The position numbers were made by a program, and so were the translations under genes. The notes beneath the pieces are model-generated. The model was not told the DNA's origin. It did no database searches and worked only from the letters and a program-made list of their open reading frames with translations. A stretch of DNA of 64,000 nucleotides from the NCBI GenBank assembly GCA_964017145.1, contig OZ024852.1:1985945-2049944 (forward strand). Reading direction: 5' to 3'. Of the stretch, positions 12,384 through 24,600 are shown piece by piece (positions within the stretch are counted from its first letter, which is position 1; each line of letters opens with the position of its first letter). The DNA comes from Agrocybe praecox (Eukaryota; Basidiomycota; Agaricomycetes; Agaricales; Agrocybaceae).

Positions 12384-15300
12384 TCACTTTTTATCGGCCG
12401 CATCATCTTCCGCATCGCTTGCCATCGTCCTCCTAGCAAAACCAGCCGCTGAGCGTCCAACAACACTCGATGGCCTTCTTACTGGGCTTCCAGACAGGCG
12501 ATTTACTTTGGGGTTGCTTGGTGTTGGCGACGGCGCAGCGCCTACACTGTTCCTATTCAAATTATGGACCAAGCTCTGTACATTGCTGCTGGATCCTACT
12601 CGAGGGCCCCTTGTCAATCTTGGACCACGCGTACCATTATTGCTAGACTGTGCAGATCCGGTGCGCGAGATCGATGATTTTCCAGAGCCAAGAACGACAT
12701 CATCTCCAGAAGGTGGAGGAGGCGATGGACTGCGCGACGCAAATTTACTGGGGGACGTCTGGCCAGAACCACGTCTTTGTGGTGTGGGTGGGATAACCTT
12801 AGTGGTGACTGGAGCAGCTTTTGCGGCGGCAGGTGGTGTTGGTGGTGCTGCCGGAGCTTCAGCTTCTTCGGCCGGTGGGTCAGCAAATGCGGGCCTTGGA
12901 GGGAGATCATCCAACTCCGGTGGTGGTTCTTTGAAAGATGGCCTTGGAGGGAGATCGTCAATCTCAGGTGAAGGCTCTTTGAAAGTTGGTCGCGGTGGTA
13001 GGCCGTCAAATTCCGGGGGCGGTTCCTTGAAAGTAGGTCTCGCTACACTTTGCGCATTTAGAATGGGCGGTGGAGGAGGAACAGGAAGCACAGTAGCTGG
13101 AGGGGGAGGTGGTGGAGTGGCCGGAGAGATAGTCTTCTCTGAATCCAATGGTGGTGGTGGGGGCACGGAAGGAATAACAGGAACAGATTTCACAGGAATG
13201 GACGGTGGAGATGGAAGAGCAGGAAGTTCCGGTGATTTATGTGCTAATGATGGGTTTTGCGCAATTTGCTGCGCTGCCAGGAGCTCATGAGGGTCTGCTC
13301 CTACAGAAATGCGGCTTCGACTCAAGCGCATATCGATGGGGGCAGTACGTTTTCGGAGAGGGACCTTGCGCTCCGATTCACGCTTCTTGCGCGCAATAGT
13401 GGGTGGCAAAAGTTCATCATAGTGCTTTAGAAGGTCAAGGAATAGTACTGCATCATATATTAGTACCAAACTTATATGTCAAAGAGGATAAGACGTACGC
13501 GTAGGGTGACGATCTTGAATTGAAAGTTGCGTCTCGGTTTTGGGCCTCAAGATGGCTAGTCACGGAAAAAATGGTTAGCAAGGGTAACTCGCGAAGAAAA
13601 CACCACTCACTCCTTCCCATCGACAATGCAAGTTTGGTGAAGTAGACCTCATTATCTTCGTCGACTGTGGTCGTCTCGATCAGACTGAAAAGTTGTTAGA
13701 GATTCATTCAGGGATGAAAGGAAATGCAAAACCTACTTCTTCAGGTGTTTGACGATATTGTCAAGAACATATAGGTGTACTCGGGGAAGCCTTTGCAGAG
13801 CTGCGCTAACGGCTTGCAGGTGCTGCTCAGCGGAGTCCTCAGCTTTGGTAGCAGAGCCCATTGTTGGGTAAAGCCTTCTGAAATCGTCCCATCCTTCATA
13901 AAGAGCTATAGGCGGGTTCAACTCGAGCGTCCAGAGTTTGATGCAGCTGGCAATTACTGGCGCATCATACTGCGAGAACAGGTCAGCGGGGTACGGTTGT
14001 TGAGGAGGGATGGCGTTCAAAGTTTCCCGGAGATGGTGAACAGCAGGTAATGGTACCTCGTATATCCATGACTTGCGCTTCTCGATGTCATTAGGCACGC
14101 GTTCATAGGCAGCATCTAGGCCGCTCAGCAGAGCAGTGAGAACCGGAGGAATGATTTCCTTCTTTTCATTGCCTTGAGTGAGAGCGTACCAGCCGCCCTC
14201 AGCCCACTTCCGTAAGTCGATACCAAAGACCACGTCCGATTCGTCGTGAGCGACAGACTCGTATATTTGAGCATCTGGCCTGAAAGGACCAGTGCGATAA
14301 CGCTCAATTAGTGCCGTCAAGTCAGACTCGGGCTGATATGAAGCGATGAGAGTGGCAGACCGCTCAATTGACGGTTCCAAAGATTTAGGAAGGTTGGAGA
14401 GTGTGCCTTGATATTGCAGTAAAACTGTAGAGGGTTTTAATTTAGTAAAATACAGAACTGACTTGCAAATGCACTGACCAGTCTTGACTGCCCTCAATCT
14501 CTCGCTTTCCCAGCGTTGAAGAAGTTTCAAAGTCTCTTCCACACGCTCTTCCAAGGCAAGCCTCTGTCGATCAAGACGTCTGACAGCGACACGATAATTC
14601 TTATCCGCTTCGTCTGCTTCGTGTCTCGCACGAATGTATGCAGGCTCTGAGTTTGCAGCAGAGTTGTTTAGTGCCTTGCTGACGAGGCTGACGAATGTTC
14701 CTGTTTTCTTAAGTAATGCCTCTGGCTGCAGTTTAGGGGACATGGGCACCACGCTCTGTCTGTCTAATTCAAAAGCCTAATGAAAACGGCTAAGCATGTC
14801 GCAAAGTGACTATACGAGTGTTGAACTATACCTTTGGTCGGAACTGATAGAATGCATCGTCAGCATCTTCAAATTGATTCCCAAGCTCTCCCAGTCTTCG
14901 CAAAAGACCATCCCGCTCCGTCAAGTCTTTCGCCGCTTCTTCAGCGCGATCCAGGCTGCCGTCAAATCCTGGTACGTGCTCTTGCAACCAAGCCACAAAC
15001 TCCTCTCCAGTAAAAGCGTCCTGGTATTCTCCGAGCAAGGGGAAGCGTACAGGTCGCAGAGGAAGTTCTGCAGCGGCACGGGTAAGGAGCTGAGACACAG
15101 CTCCTTGAGAAAGTGCAAGCCCTGCTAACAGGATGGGTTGAGGTGCCTGTGGTGATGGTGCGGCAGGTAGTTCTTTTGTGGATGGCAGTGGCGACATGGC
15201 AAGTGGGGAGGCGAGATCTTCCGGTTCCTCATGAATCACTTCTTTTCCTTTGCCTTTATCTACCTTTGGTAATGCTATTTCCTCCATGGAGTCGGGCGAC

Positions 15301-16257
15301 GCATTGGGATCTTCAGTCGAGGTTGCTTGAGCAAGAACATCGGCACTCTTCTTCTGAATTTCTTTGAGGCGCTGGGCAATTCGTTCTGAAACACTGGAAG
15401 TCCGTTGGGGAGGCGCCCGGTGGCTGTCGACCGGGCGGACACGTGGAGAGCTGGTGAATTTGTCTGAAGGTTGATTAGGCGCAAATTTCGCACTGAATAG
15501 AAACGCGTTAGGAGCAGTAATAGTAATAGGGGTCCAAGCACATATAGGATACATACTCATCTTCGGCCTCGTCGGCGCGTCTCACTTTGGCAAGATATTG
15601 TTGTTTCAATTTGGCCACATCGTTGTGTGCTTGCTCATATGATCGAAGCCAGTTATCAATAACTGTAGCTTTGTTCTGGCGCAAGCGCTCCTGCAAAGTT
15701 GTTAAAATCGAACATTTTTTGGAAGATATTACCAACCTTGTAAGATTGTGCCCAGTCATCAAACGGGTCAGCAACAAGGGTATGAAGCTCTTTGGCATTA
15801 TTGTTATGAATCTGTCCTTGCGCAACGGATTCTGCCTGCAGACCGCGGAAAGCTGTAAAAAGTGAAGCGCCTTCATCTGAGCTGAAGCCCGTGCCTAAGA
15901 GCTAGTAAATCACTTTAACACCATGATTGCTTTAAATTATATACCTGGCTTTCCTGTAGGCGAAGGATTCGAAAGACTTGTAGCGATATTGTTCTCAGCA
16001 GTAGCACGGGCCTTTGGAAGTACAATAGTAAGACGGTGGCGTCGGAATGGAGTAGCTAGATGACATACCCTCACGAACGCGACAATTTCATCGTTCTCTG
16101 CAACACCCTAGCACATATCACTTGTAAGGGCATAGAATTCAATCGTGTTGTTCCGACATACCTGCTCAAGCTTTCTATACAGGACTTCCAGACCCCTGCG
16201 ATATTCTTGTGACCAGAATGAGTTTGAAAAAGTAAGTGGCAGCGATAGAACTGCCAT
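12384..16257 (-). CDS. Rgd2-like Rho GTPase-activating protein (F-BAR, DEP, RhoGAP)
   Basis: ATG at 16257 gives MAVLSLPLTFSNSFWSQEYR, the usual start of fungal F-BAR RhoGAPs; about 1,090 residues. Order: F-BAR first half (16.2-15.5 kb); DEP domain (about 14.83-15.08 kb; RFPLLGEYQDAFTGEEFVAW); F-BAR second half (about 14.45-14.75 kb); RhoGAP (about 13.55-14.25 kb; VFGIDLRKWAE, then HHLRETLNAIP, then NPPIALYEGWDDF); then a long proline-rich tail. The DEP domain is thus inserted between two coiled F-BAR segments, as in yeast Rgd2. It should bind curved plasma membrane and switch off Rho/Cdc42 at sites of growth or cytokinesis. In the second GAP exon I could not fix the arginine finger with certainty. 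The tail holds a 48-bp tandem repeat and runs of prolines that suit SH3 partners. Confidence 0.88.
12876..13040 (-). repeat. 48-bp (16-residue) tandem repeat in RGD2-like C-terminal tail
   Basis: Three full units and a degenerate fourth. The unit is RPTFKEPPPEFDGLPP, then RPTFKEPSPEIDDLPP, then RPSFKEPPPELDDLPP, then RPAFADPPAEE. In-frame, 48 bp period, read from the minus strand. Confidence 0.9.
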
Positions 16258-16644
16258 TCCGATAGTTGTGTGTCGTTACGGATGCGTGAGGAATGTGATT
16301 GTGGTGGTCAGGACCAAGGGAGGAGGTAGGAGTCGTGCACTGGGAGACAACGGCCAATGAGTGCCATGGGTGTAGCTTTCGACAGGTCAGCACGTGCTCG
16401 CTAAGTCTATCTGTGACGCAGCGGTTTCCATCTCCTTCCTGTAATTTTCTTGCTGAGAGAATGGGGAAATTTTGAGAATTGTATCAGTAGAAACCTTTAT
16501 TTATGATTCGTATAATATTTAAAAAATATTCAAAGGACAGAGAAAGGAATTGTTGTACAGGAAAGACAGGGCCCGGACATTGCCGAAGGGAGTAGCCAAA
16601 AATTTGGAAATGTTAGGGAATTGTGGTCTCTCTCGTCCGTCCCA
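16258..16644. promoter_or_regulatory. Divergent promoter region of RGD2-like gene and mL44
   Basis: About 387 bp between divergent start codons. An AT-rich stretch at about 16497-16530 lies roughly 120 bp upstream of the mL44 start. No specific binding motif is recognised. Confidence 0.4.
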
Positions 16645-17884
16645 ATGAACCATGTACAGAAACGTCTCATAGCCACGGCGGCCAGACTCCCATCTATTGC
16701 GCCCACCGCTGTCCCCGTCTTTCCTCCAAAAGAGTCCTTTAAGCCCTCAAAAGATGCCTTTGCCCAAGAACCGTTCAATTCAGAGAGCTGGGCGTCTCTA
16801 CAACCTGTACCCTCCACCGCCCTCGTCGCTTTCGCCCACAGAATAGGTCTCGCGTCTCTTTTCTCCTCTCCAGACCTCATAAGACAAGCATGCACACATC
16901 CTTCTTTCCTCACCTTTTTCCGCCAGCAATACCCAACAAAACCCGAGCCAGCGACAAATGCCCAGTTGGCAACCATTGGAAACTCCCTTATGGGTCTTTT
17001 CGCGACGGAATACATTGCTGCGAAGTATCCGTACCTTCCGACACGCGTCACAAAAGCAGCAGTTACGGCTCATGTTGGTCCTCTTACGTGTGATAATGTG
17101 GCGAAGGAGATGGGTGCAGCACATCTGCTACGGTGGCATAGAACGGTGCGTGTCCCGACTCTGGTGTCGTGTCGTGTGTTCTCTTATCATTCTTCATTCA
17201 GCCTGGGACGACCACAACACCTCCGCTCCTCCATTCTGACGCTCTAGCTTCTATACCACGATCATTGACGGGACTTATATATAGAGAACGATCTCTGTTG
17301 GCAGCAAGGGAGTTTGTTCACTCATATTTCCTCAGCCGTCAGGTCGACCTCCGGGGAATGATCAAATTTTACAACCCTAAGAAGTCATTATTGGAAATGG
17401 TTCAAAAATACGGGAGAGAACCACCAAAGTCAAGGTAAGCAGCTCTATGTCTTTTTGTCTGCTGTGGCAAATTATCGATATTATCCCTTATAGACTGTTA
17501 AAAGAAACGGGACGTTTCTCAAACTCTCCCGTGTTCGTTGTTGGCATTTACTCCGGTGCTGATAAACTTGGTGAAGGTTTCGGTGCCTCATTAAGAATGG
17601 CTGAATTCCGTGTATGTACTCCTCTCTGATGTTTTTCCTCGTTTGCATGGTCTGATCTTAGTAAACACATGAAGGCTGCTGAGGACGCTTTGCAACGCGT
17701 TTACCTTACACAAACTCCCGCAGAGTCATTGCAACTACCCTCATCGACCTTCCCTTCATTACAAGGCCAGGCTGACATTTACCAACCCGGCCAGGAAAAA
17801 TCCTACACGGCACCAGAACTTGTTCCTTCAGATATCCTGTATGCCAGCTCAGACAGTAGAGGTATGCGGGTAGATAGGTCGTAG
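16645..17884 (+). CDS. MRPL3: Mitochondrial ribosomal protein mL44 (yeast MRPL3), RNase III-like
   Basis: ATG at 16645 (MNHVQKRLIATAARLPS), a basic, hydroxyl-rich presequence typical of matrix import. An RNase III fold follows (SSPDLIRQACTHPSF, then IGNSLMGLFATEYIAAKYP). Here the usual acidic catalytic ExxxD signature is replaced (TIGNSLMGLF), so it is a structural, non-catalytic member. A dsRNA-binding domain then runs over several exons (PVFVVGIYSGADKLGEGFG, then LRMAEFRAAEDAL). Stop TAG at 17882-17884; about 350 residues. mL44 sits in the large mitoribosomal subunit near the exit tunnel. Confidence 0.88.
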
Positions 17885-18076
17885 AACTTATAATTATATA
17901 TCTTATTAACGCTAATTCATGCATATATTGGAAACGAGAACGATAATGGCGCAATTTTTTGGTGACAACTCTGAACTTATCAGGTTGTGGTGATTAATAT
18001 AAGTATGACATGGCTGATTGGCCCCTGAAGGTAATGCTGGTGGTACAATTACAGGTATATGTTGTGAATGGGGTTG

Positions 18077-19348
18077 CTATCTAACCTTCCCTTTCAAACT
18101 CTCGCGAACGGTGCTTCTTTCTGCGAGCAGGGCCATAATTTGCCACCGCTGGTCACGCACTTCTCTGTCCTTGAGAACAGGAAGATCTTCGTTGTCGTCC
18201 TCCTATGAGTGTGGATACTCAGCAAACATTCTAGATAGAACGATTGAACCGGTCAGTGCTTACGTTTGACGAAGGTGATACTGCAAAGCGCATTGCGGCT
18301 GCAGATTGGTTCGGCAAGTCCGCTGGGGAGACGGTGAACAAAGTGTGGAACGAGTCGGAGGTGAGGACAGGGGGTTTCTGCGGGAAGTGGTGGTGGTGAA
18401 GGCCGGGGAATTGGGATGAATTGGTGTTTGACGGTGAGATTGAGCTGATGGCGTGTGAAGTAGATGTGAGGGTTAGTGCGTGGGTTATCAATTGCTTGAG
18501 CTTTGCCTGGCGCCAATGTAGAAATATGTTAGCTTTTGTGGATATCAACCAGCCTGTAGATGACGGACGAACCTCGCAGGCTAAAGCCATGAGAGAGGCC
18601 ACCGTCCGCGACGGTAGGCCAAGATTGTTTTGCACACATATAAGATTCATCCTATCTGCGATGTTCTGCAATGTTGGCGCCCGTGTACTTGAATGCAGAT
18701 GAATAGGTAAACGGCTACCAGGCGGTTCTTTATTCATTGTTCATGGCATAAGCGAGTTGGTTCAAGAACAGAAAGAAGATCCATATTTGGGCAACATACC
18801 GCCTTTCTCGAGTAGTATCCCAACCCCTCGTTCACAGGCAATCTCGTCTGTTTCCTTTCGCGGGCGCGAAGGTTCAGTGGGAGGTGGTGCATTTTGTAAA
18901 GTCTTCAACCTTTCGCGTTCACGTTTCCCTACGGAAAGGGCCCATTTCTTCATGCGTGTCGACCTTATTGCGCGTTGCTCATCTGTGACACTTGGACCTT
19001 GATATGGAAGCAGTGTTCTTCTACGCTTCAAAGGTGGTGGCTTTGGGAGAGTAGGCGGGGGTGGTGTAGGCGGTCTTTTGAGCGTGGCAGTGGCGTCGAA
19101 TAGAGATATAATGAGAGCGTTGTGTATTTGTACTACAGGGGTTTTGTTTAGTGAAGTTATATCGAGAACAACACGAAGAACGTACAGAGGTTGACCGTGG
19201 TAAGAACTTGCTTCGCCGCATCCTCGAATTCTGTCCGAGATGTCTTCCCCGACACAAAGCTGCTTAAAGCATCAAAGTATATCTGAGCATTCGATCCTAG
19301 ATTCTTTATTAGCTGGCCCTTCAATGTTGATGTCGACGAGAGCGACAT
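18077..19348 (-). CDS. HFI1: SAGA subunit ADA1 (Hfi1/TADA1)
   Basis: Start chosen at 19348 (MSLSSTSTLKGQL). An in-frame ATG at 19462 would crowd the divergent makorin promoter. The N-terminus LGSNAQIYFDALSSFVSGK matches the SAGA-Tad1 domain. A basic, proline-rich middle follows (PPPLKRRRTLLPYQG). Then comes a histone-fold region (APTLQNIADRMNLICVQNNL, then VASLMALACE, then LKQLITHALTLT) and a conserved end (SDSFHTLFTVSPADLPNQSA, then EVRDQRWQIMALLAERSTV). The stop comes from reading rc TAG at 18077-18079 after a last intron at about 18208-18272. In SAGA, Ada1 pairs through its histone fold with TAF12 and holds the core together. TAF10 and SGF73 of the same complex are in this window. Confidence 0.85.
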
Positions 19349-19546
19349 TGTATGAGAAGCAGAAGAGTTGCGGTAGTTGTAAAGATGGCTAAGGCCAAGC
19401 CTATTATCCCGCGTAGTAGTAATCCAAATCGAGAAACAAAGAGGGTCACGTGCGTGTGACAACTAAATGACCCTTTCTCCAATTACGGACTACCTGACTT
19501 TCCCCACCACCACCCACTCATCGACTGAAACTAGGCATGAGCATCA
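19349..19546. promoter_or_regulatory. Divergent promoter of ADA1 and makorin genes
   Basis: 198 bp between start codons. Contains CACGTGC (E-box core CACGTG at about 19446-19451), a possible bHLH site. Otherwise featureless. Confidence 0.4.
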
Positions 19547-21553
19547 ATGGCTTCCTCTTCCAGTCGACCAGCAACACATAAGCCGAGAGGCATATGTCGC
19601 TACTATAATGTTCCCCGAGGATGTTTTGCCGGCAATAATTGCAAATTCCTTCATGGGGAGCCACCGGCAGATATCAAAGCAGAGGATTATCCTCTACTGA
19701 CACCTTACGACCAATCCAAACGATGCAGATACTATGACCAGGGTGAGCTCTGAAGAGATATGATCTCTCAAGCATATCTCTTATATCACTCAGGATTCTG
19801 CAAGCGAGGCGATGCTTGCTGGTTCGTTCACTCCACTGATTCAAAACAAGCAACCACCCCCTTGACGGAGGACGAGGATGAGGAGCTGTGTTCAGTTTGT
19901 TTTGAAAAACCTACAACATATGGACTTCTCAGTACGTTTTTGTGGCCGTTATGTTCTCTCTGATCTTACCTCAAACACTTCCAGGCGGATGTAGTCACAT
20001 CTTCTGCATAACTGTATGATTTGAACTACTATGCTCAGTGACTCTTACCTAACTTTCTGCATGATCAGTGTATCAAACAGTGGCGTGAACCTAAGAACAA
20101 GGCCATGGGAGTGATAGACTCTGGCAACACGAAGAAGTGTCCCATGTGTCGTTCCACCTCTAGATTTATAACACCGTCGTCGAGGTTCTGGAAAGAGGGC
20201 ACGGAGGAAAAAGCTGCTGTAACTCAAGCCTATAAAGACAGTATGGCTCGCGTTCCTTGTCGGTAAGATATGACATCATGAAATCATTGTGTTTCTGACT
20301 GACATCTATATCAGATACTTCCAGAAGTCATTGCAGAAGAAGAAGAACGACAACAAGCCATTATGTCCGTATGGGAAAGATTGTTTTTATCAGCATTTGA
20401 ACGAAGATGGAACCCCGCACATTTTGCAAGATGGTGCTGATGTATGCATAAGGGTATGTACTCCCCTAGTGATAGAGAGTTTAGTTTTGATTTTTCTGTC
20501 CAGAGATATCGAACGCGAGGGTTTGGAAACTCGGATTCATTGTTCGACACTTTGCGATTTATGCCCTTTACATTGGACCTTTCCAGTCTCGACATTGATC
20601 CAGGTGGAGAATTAAACGTGGTTCCTGGACGAATAATCCAGACCGATTTTGATACGAGAGAGGTTTTGGAAGAAGAGTTCGCGACCAGAAGGATCCACGA
20701 GGTCGGTCGCTCACTTGAAATGCTCAACGATGCTATAGGGGATAATGCCTCCCTAACGAGCTTGGACCAGGCCGTAGAAGTGCTTAGAGCTGGACTGGGG
20801 AGGTTGGGAGCCGATGCAGATACACCAGCAAGGAGATGGGCCACACGCAGAAGACCGGGAAACAATCAAGATGATACCGTCATGGAGAGACTTGAAATTC
20901 TTGTGTGTGACTATTGAGTTCTGTAGCATTTGTTGCTAATTTTTCAGAACCAGGCCGACCAGATGTTTGCGTCTATTAGCGCCCTAAGAAGGACCGAGGA
21001 GCTTCAGCAAATGCTAAGGGCAGAGACACCCCCGCCACCATTGGAACCAATTGAAGGTTCTGAAGGAACACCTGCGCCACCATTAAATCCAATTGAACGG
21101 ACGAGTGGACTCCCACGCACTCGCTCTGACGACTCCCTTCCGGGCTTACAGAGTGTATCCGCGAGTTCGAGTGAGAACGAAATGAGTGACGACAGCGATG
21201 ACGACAACGAAGGAAACTCTGACGATGAAGAAAGAGATGCCCAACGAACCCATAGTTTGAACATTGCTGGAATGCCGTGGAATGAATTATTTGAAGGATG
21301 GACATCTTCTGAGATGGAGAATTCGACGGTGGAAGCAGAAGTTGAGGAAGAGCTGCCTGCGCTTGAAGCGATTGAACAAACAGAAGAACGGGGGCGTGGG
21401 GCGTGGACAGAGGAAGACAAGGGAGATGGTGAGTTTACAACGGATGGGCGAGGACGAGTGATCAGTGTTGGGACAGAGGCGACTGGGGAACAGTCTGAAA
21501 GCAGTAGAGCCACTGGTCGATCGCTCTTGGACTGGTTTAGCGGACTTTTCTAA
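19547..21553 (+). CDS. Makorin-type CCCH/RING E3 ubiquitin ligase
   Basis: ATG at 19547 (MASSSSRPATHKPRG). Two CCCH zinc fingers come first (CRYYNVPRGCFAGNNCKFLH; CRYYDQGFCKRGDACWFVH). A C3HC4 RING follows (CSVCFEKPTTYGLLSGCSHI, then FCITCIKQW, then CPMCRS). A third CCCH finger reads CRYFQKSLQKKKND, then CPYGKDCFYQH. This order matches makorins, which bind RNA through the CCCH fingers and ubiquitinate targets through the RING. The C-terminal 260 residues are acidic and serine-rich with a repeated PPLEPIE/PPLNPIE block, not part of the animal makorin plan. Stop at 21551-21553; about 565 residues. Confidence 0.9.
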
Positions 21554-21678
21554 TTGTATCATAGTATTTAAATGGAAGCTACCTTTCCACATTTGGTAAT
21601 GACATCATATCAGTCGGACCCTTAATACATAAGTCTCCGTCTCTTATCTTCTTACCCTTCTTCTTCATCCCTCCCATC

Positions 21679-24600
21679 ATGGCAAAAGGTAGAAAACAAT
21701 CTTATGGCCGTCCAAAAATCGACATCCCCCGCTCAAAGACTTCCTCTTCTCGTTCCTCCTTACGCTCGTCCCCATCGCCATCCACTCCAACCGAGCCTCT
21801 TACTCCAAGGACTCCAGCCGATGAAGGCATAGATTTTTTTCAAAGTAAAGTCCTTCCTGGGGACTCCCCAATATCTGTTTACGAGCTCAAACTCGACCCC
21901 GATGGCGGTCCCAGCAAAGAACTATCCGTATGTGTCCCAAGTTTTCTACCCGACCCCTGCCTAGGCTCTCATGCACGTTCCTTCATTCCCAGTACATTCG
22001 GCTCCCTCCTGCGTACTCTCCCTACGTTTTACGCGTCACAATCCAGGCAGGCACTCCAGCCGCGAAGAATGGCGTCTTCAAGACCAATTTCCCACTCGAT
22101 GGAGGCGCGTTTGGAAGAGATAAATTCACTCAGAGAGAGTAAGCATTCATAATCGCGCTTTGTCTTGCAGTTCCTCACCTAGTCAAAAGACTTCCTCAAG
22201 AGTTCTCAAAGCCTATAAATGTTGACTTGCCTATCTCGCATGCAGGCGCATTTCTTTATTGGATTGAATATGACGGCAATAATGGCGAACGAATCAGGGG
22301 TCGTTCCGGATACTTCAACATTGACCCTGTTCTCAGAACCAAGGCGCGCACTCACATCCTCGACGAATCTCTGGCAGTTCTTCCTCCAGGACAAGGTGCT
22401 GTTCTCAAAGATGAAACCGTCAATTTACCGTTGGACGGACTCTCTGTTTTCACCGTCGTGTCCAAGTGGATGGGACCTGTGGATGAATGGAAGAAACACT
22501 TTGCCGAGGCAAAAGATCGCGGTTATACCATGCTTCACTATACCCCGCTGCAAGAAAGAGGAGAAAGCGATAGCCCATACTCAATCAAGAGCCAGTTAAA
22601 GTACGACCCGGGTCTCTTCGACGGCGAACTCAGTGAACATAAAGGGAAGAAAAGGATAGAGCATATCCTGAAGGTGGCACGGGAGGAATACGGTCTCTTG
22701 AGTCTGACAGACGTTGTCTTAAACCACACCGCAAGTGACAGTCCTTGGTTATTGGATCATCCTGAAGCAGGTACGTGTATATCCAACTGCAACCTTTATA
22801 TCGCGTAAATTGACCACGACGTTTCCAGGATTCAATCCCTCCAATACCCCACATCTTACCCCTGCTCTCGAATTGGACTCGGCTATGATTGAATTTTCTG
22901 GTTCCCTCGTGAGCCAAGGACTTCCAACTGTTATTTCCAGTGGAAGTGATGTGAACGTTCTCATTCAAGCCTTCGAAAAAGTGGTCAAAGGCCTCAATCT
23001 TTGGCAATATTATGTATTGGATCCAGTCCGTGAAAGGGATTCGATAACCGCTGCATTTTCAAATGGAAAGATCAAGCAATGGTCTGGCCCAAATATCAGT
23101 GGCAAAAACGTTGAAGAACTGACTGATATCCTGCGATCTGAAAAGAAGCTAGAGGGCTTAGGAAAGCTTGCTTCCAGATACGGTGTTCGCGTTGATGGTT
23201 CAGTCGCAGCGGGAGTCGTTCAAGCTGCTTTTACTCACATCAAGGATGTTGAAAGCCTCGTGGATACCTGGATCAAGGTGGTAGATATTTTGAATGTACC
23301 TCTCTACCAGGAATGGGAGGACGACACTAAGGCGGCGATTGAGAGCGTTAAGAATCGAGTGAACTACACAAGACTCGATGCTCATGGTCCGAGGCTGGGC
23401 GAAATCACAAAGCAGTAAGAAATTATTAACTTATCGTTATGATATCGACTGAACATGTTTAGGAATCCACTTGTCGAGCCTTATTTCACTCGACTGTTCC
23501 CTTCACCAGATGCCGATCCCCTTGTTTACTCTCTCGCCAACAACGGATGGATTTGGAACGCAGACCCACTTCAAAATTTTGCTCTTCTACCCTCGAAGGC
23601 ATACCTCCGCCGGGAAGTCATCGTCTGGGGAGACTGTGTAAAGCTGCGTTATGGCTCTCAACCATCAGACAATCCTTGGCTGTGGTCCTATATGACTTCC
23701 TACGTTACTTCATTGGCTGGAACGTTCGACGGTTTCAGGATCGATAACTGTCACTCAACCCCTTTAGAAGTCGGGACGCAGATGCTTGACGCCACTAGAG
23801 TGGTCTGCCCTGACCTCTATGTCTGCGCAGAATTGTTTACGGGTAACGAAGATATGGACCTTGTCTTCGTTCGCGAGTTGGGAATCAATAGTCTGATAAG
23901 AGAGAGTGGAAATGGATGGGACCCCAAAGAATTGTCGAGACTTCTCTATCGACATGGTTTAGGAAAACCCATTGGATCCATGGATAGTGCCTGCATGGTG
24001 AGCAAAGAAGAACTACCCAGTCCCACAGGTCATGGACCCATCAGGACCGCGACTGTGATACCCTTAAATGGCTCCTTTCCACATGCGTTGCTCTATGATT
24101 TGACTCACGACAATGAGTCCCCTTTGGACAAGCGCTCAGCAGAAGACGCTTTATCAACGGGCGCTTTGGTTGCATTCAGCTACTGCGCTATTGGCAGTGT
24201 CAAGGGATTTGATGATCTTTATCCCAAGTTGCTGAACTTAGTCAAGGAGAAACGAAAGTATGAGTTGACGGGTCTTGGAGAGTCCAGTGGTATCGCGAAA
24301 ATCAAGCGGGTCGTGAACGAACTACATTTAGAAATGGTCCTGGAAGGATACGAGCAAGGACATGTACACCAAGAAAACGATGTTCGTTGCATTTCACCAT
24401 GATTTGTTTGATTTGTGATACTCACCATTTCATACATTCCATCAGTACATCGTTCTCCACCGCGTCCAGCCTGTTACTCAGAAGGGCTATCTTCTTGTCG
24501 CTCACACCGCCTTTTCGAAAGGAGGGAAAGACAGAGGGCATGGTAAGTTATTCCCCTTTACATTGCGTTCTATTTATTTATTCAAATTCTTTGGTCTAGT

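Noticed and set aside
12508..13290. Long glycine-rich plus-strand frame
   Set aside because: Antisense shadow of the proline-rich tail of the RGD2-like gene.
20311..20865. Minus-strand frame of 184 codons
   Set aside because: Shadow of the makorin exons on the opposite strand.
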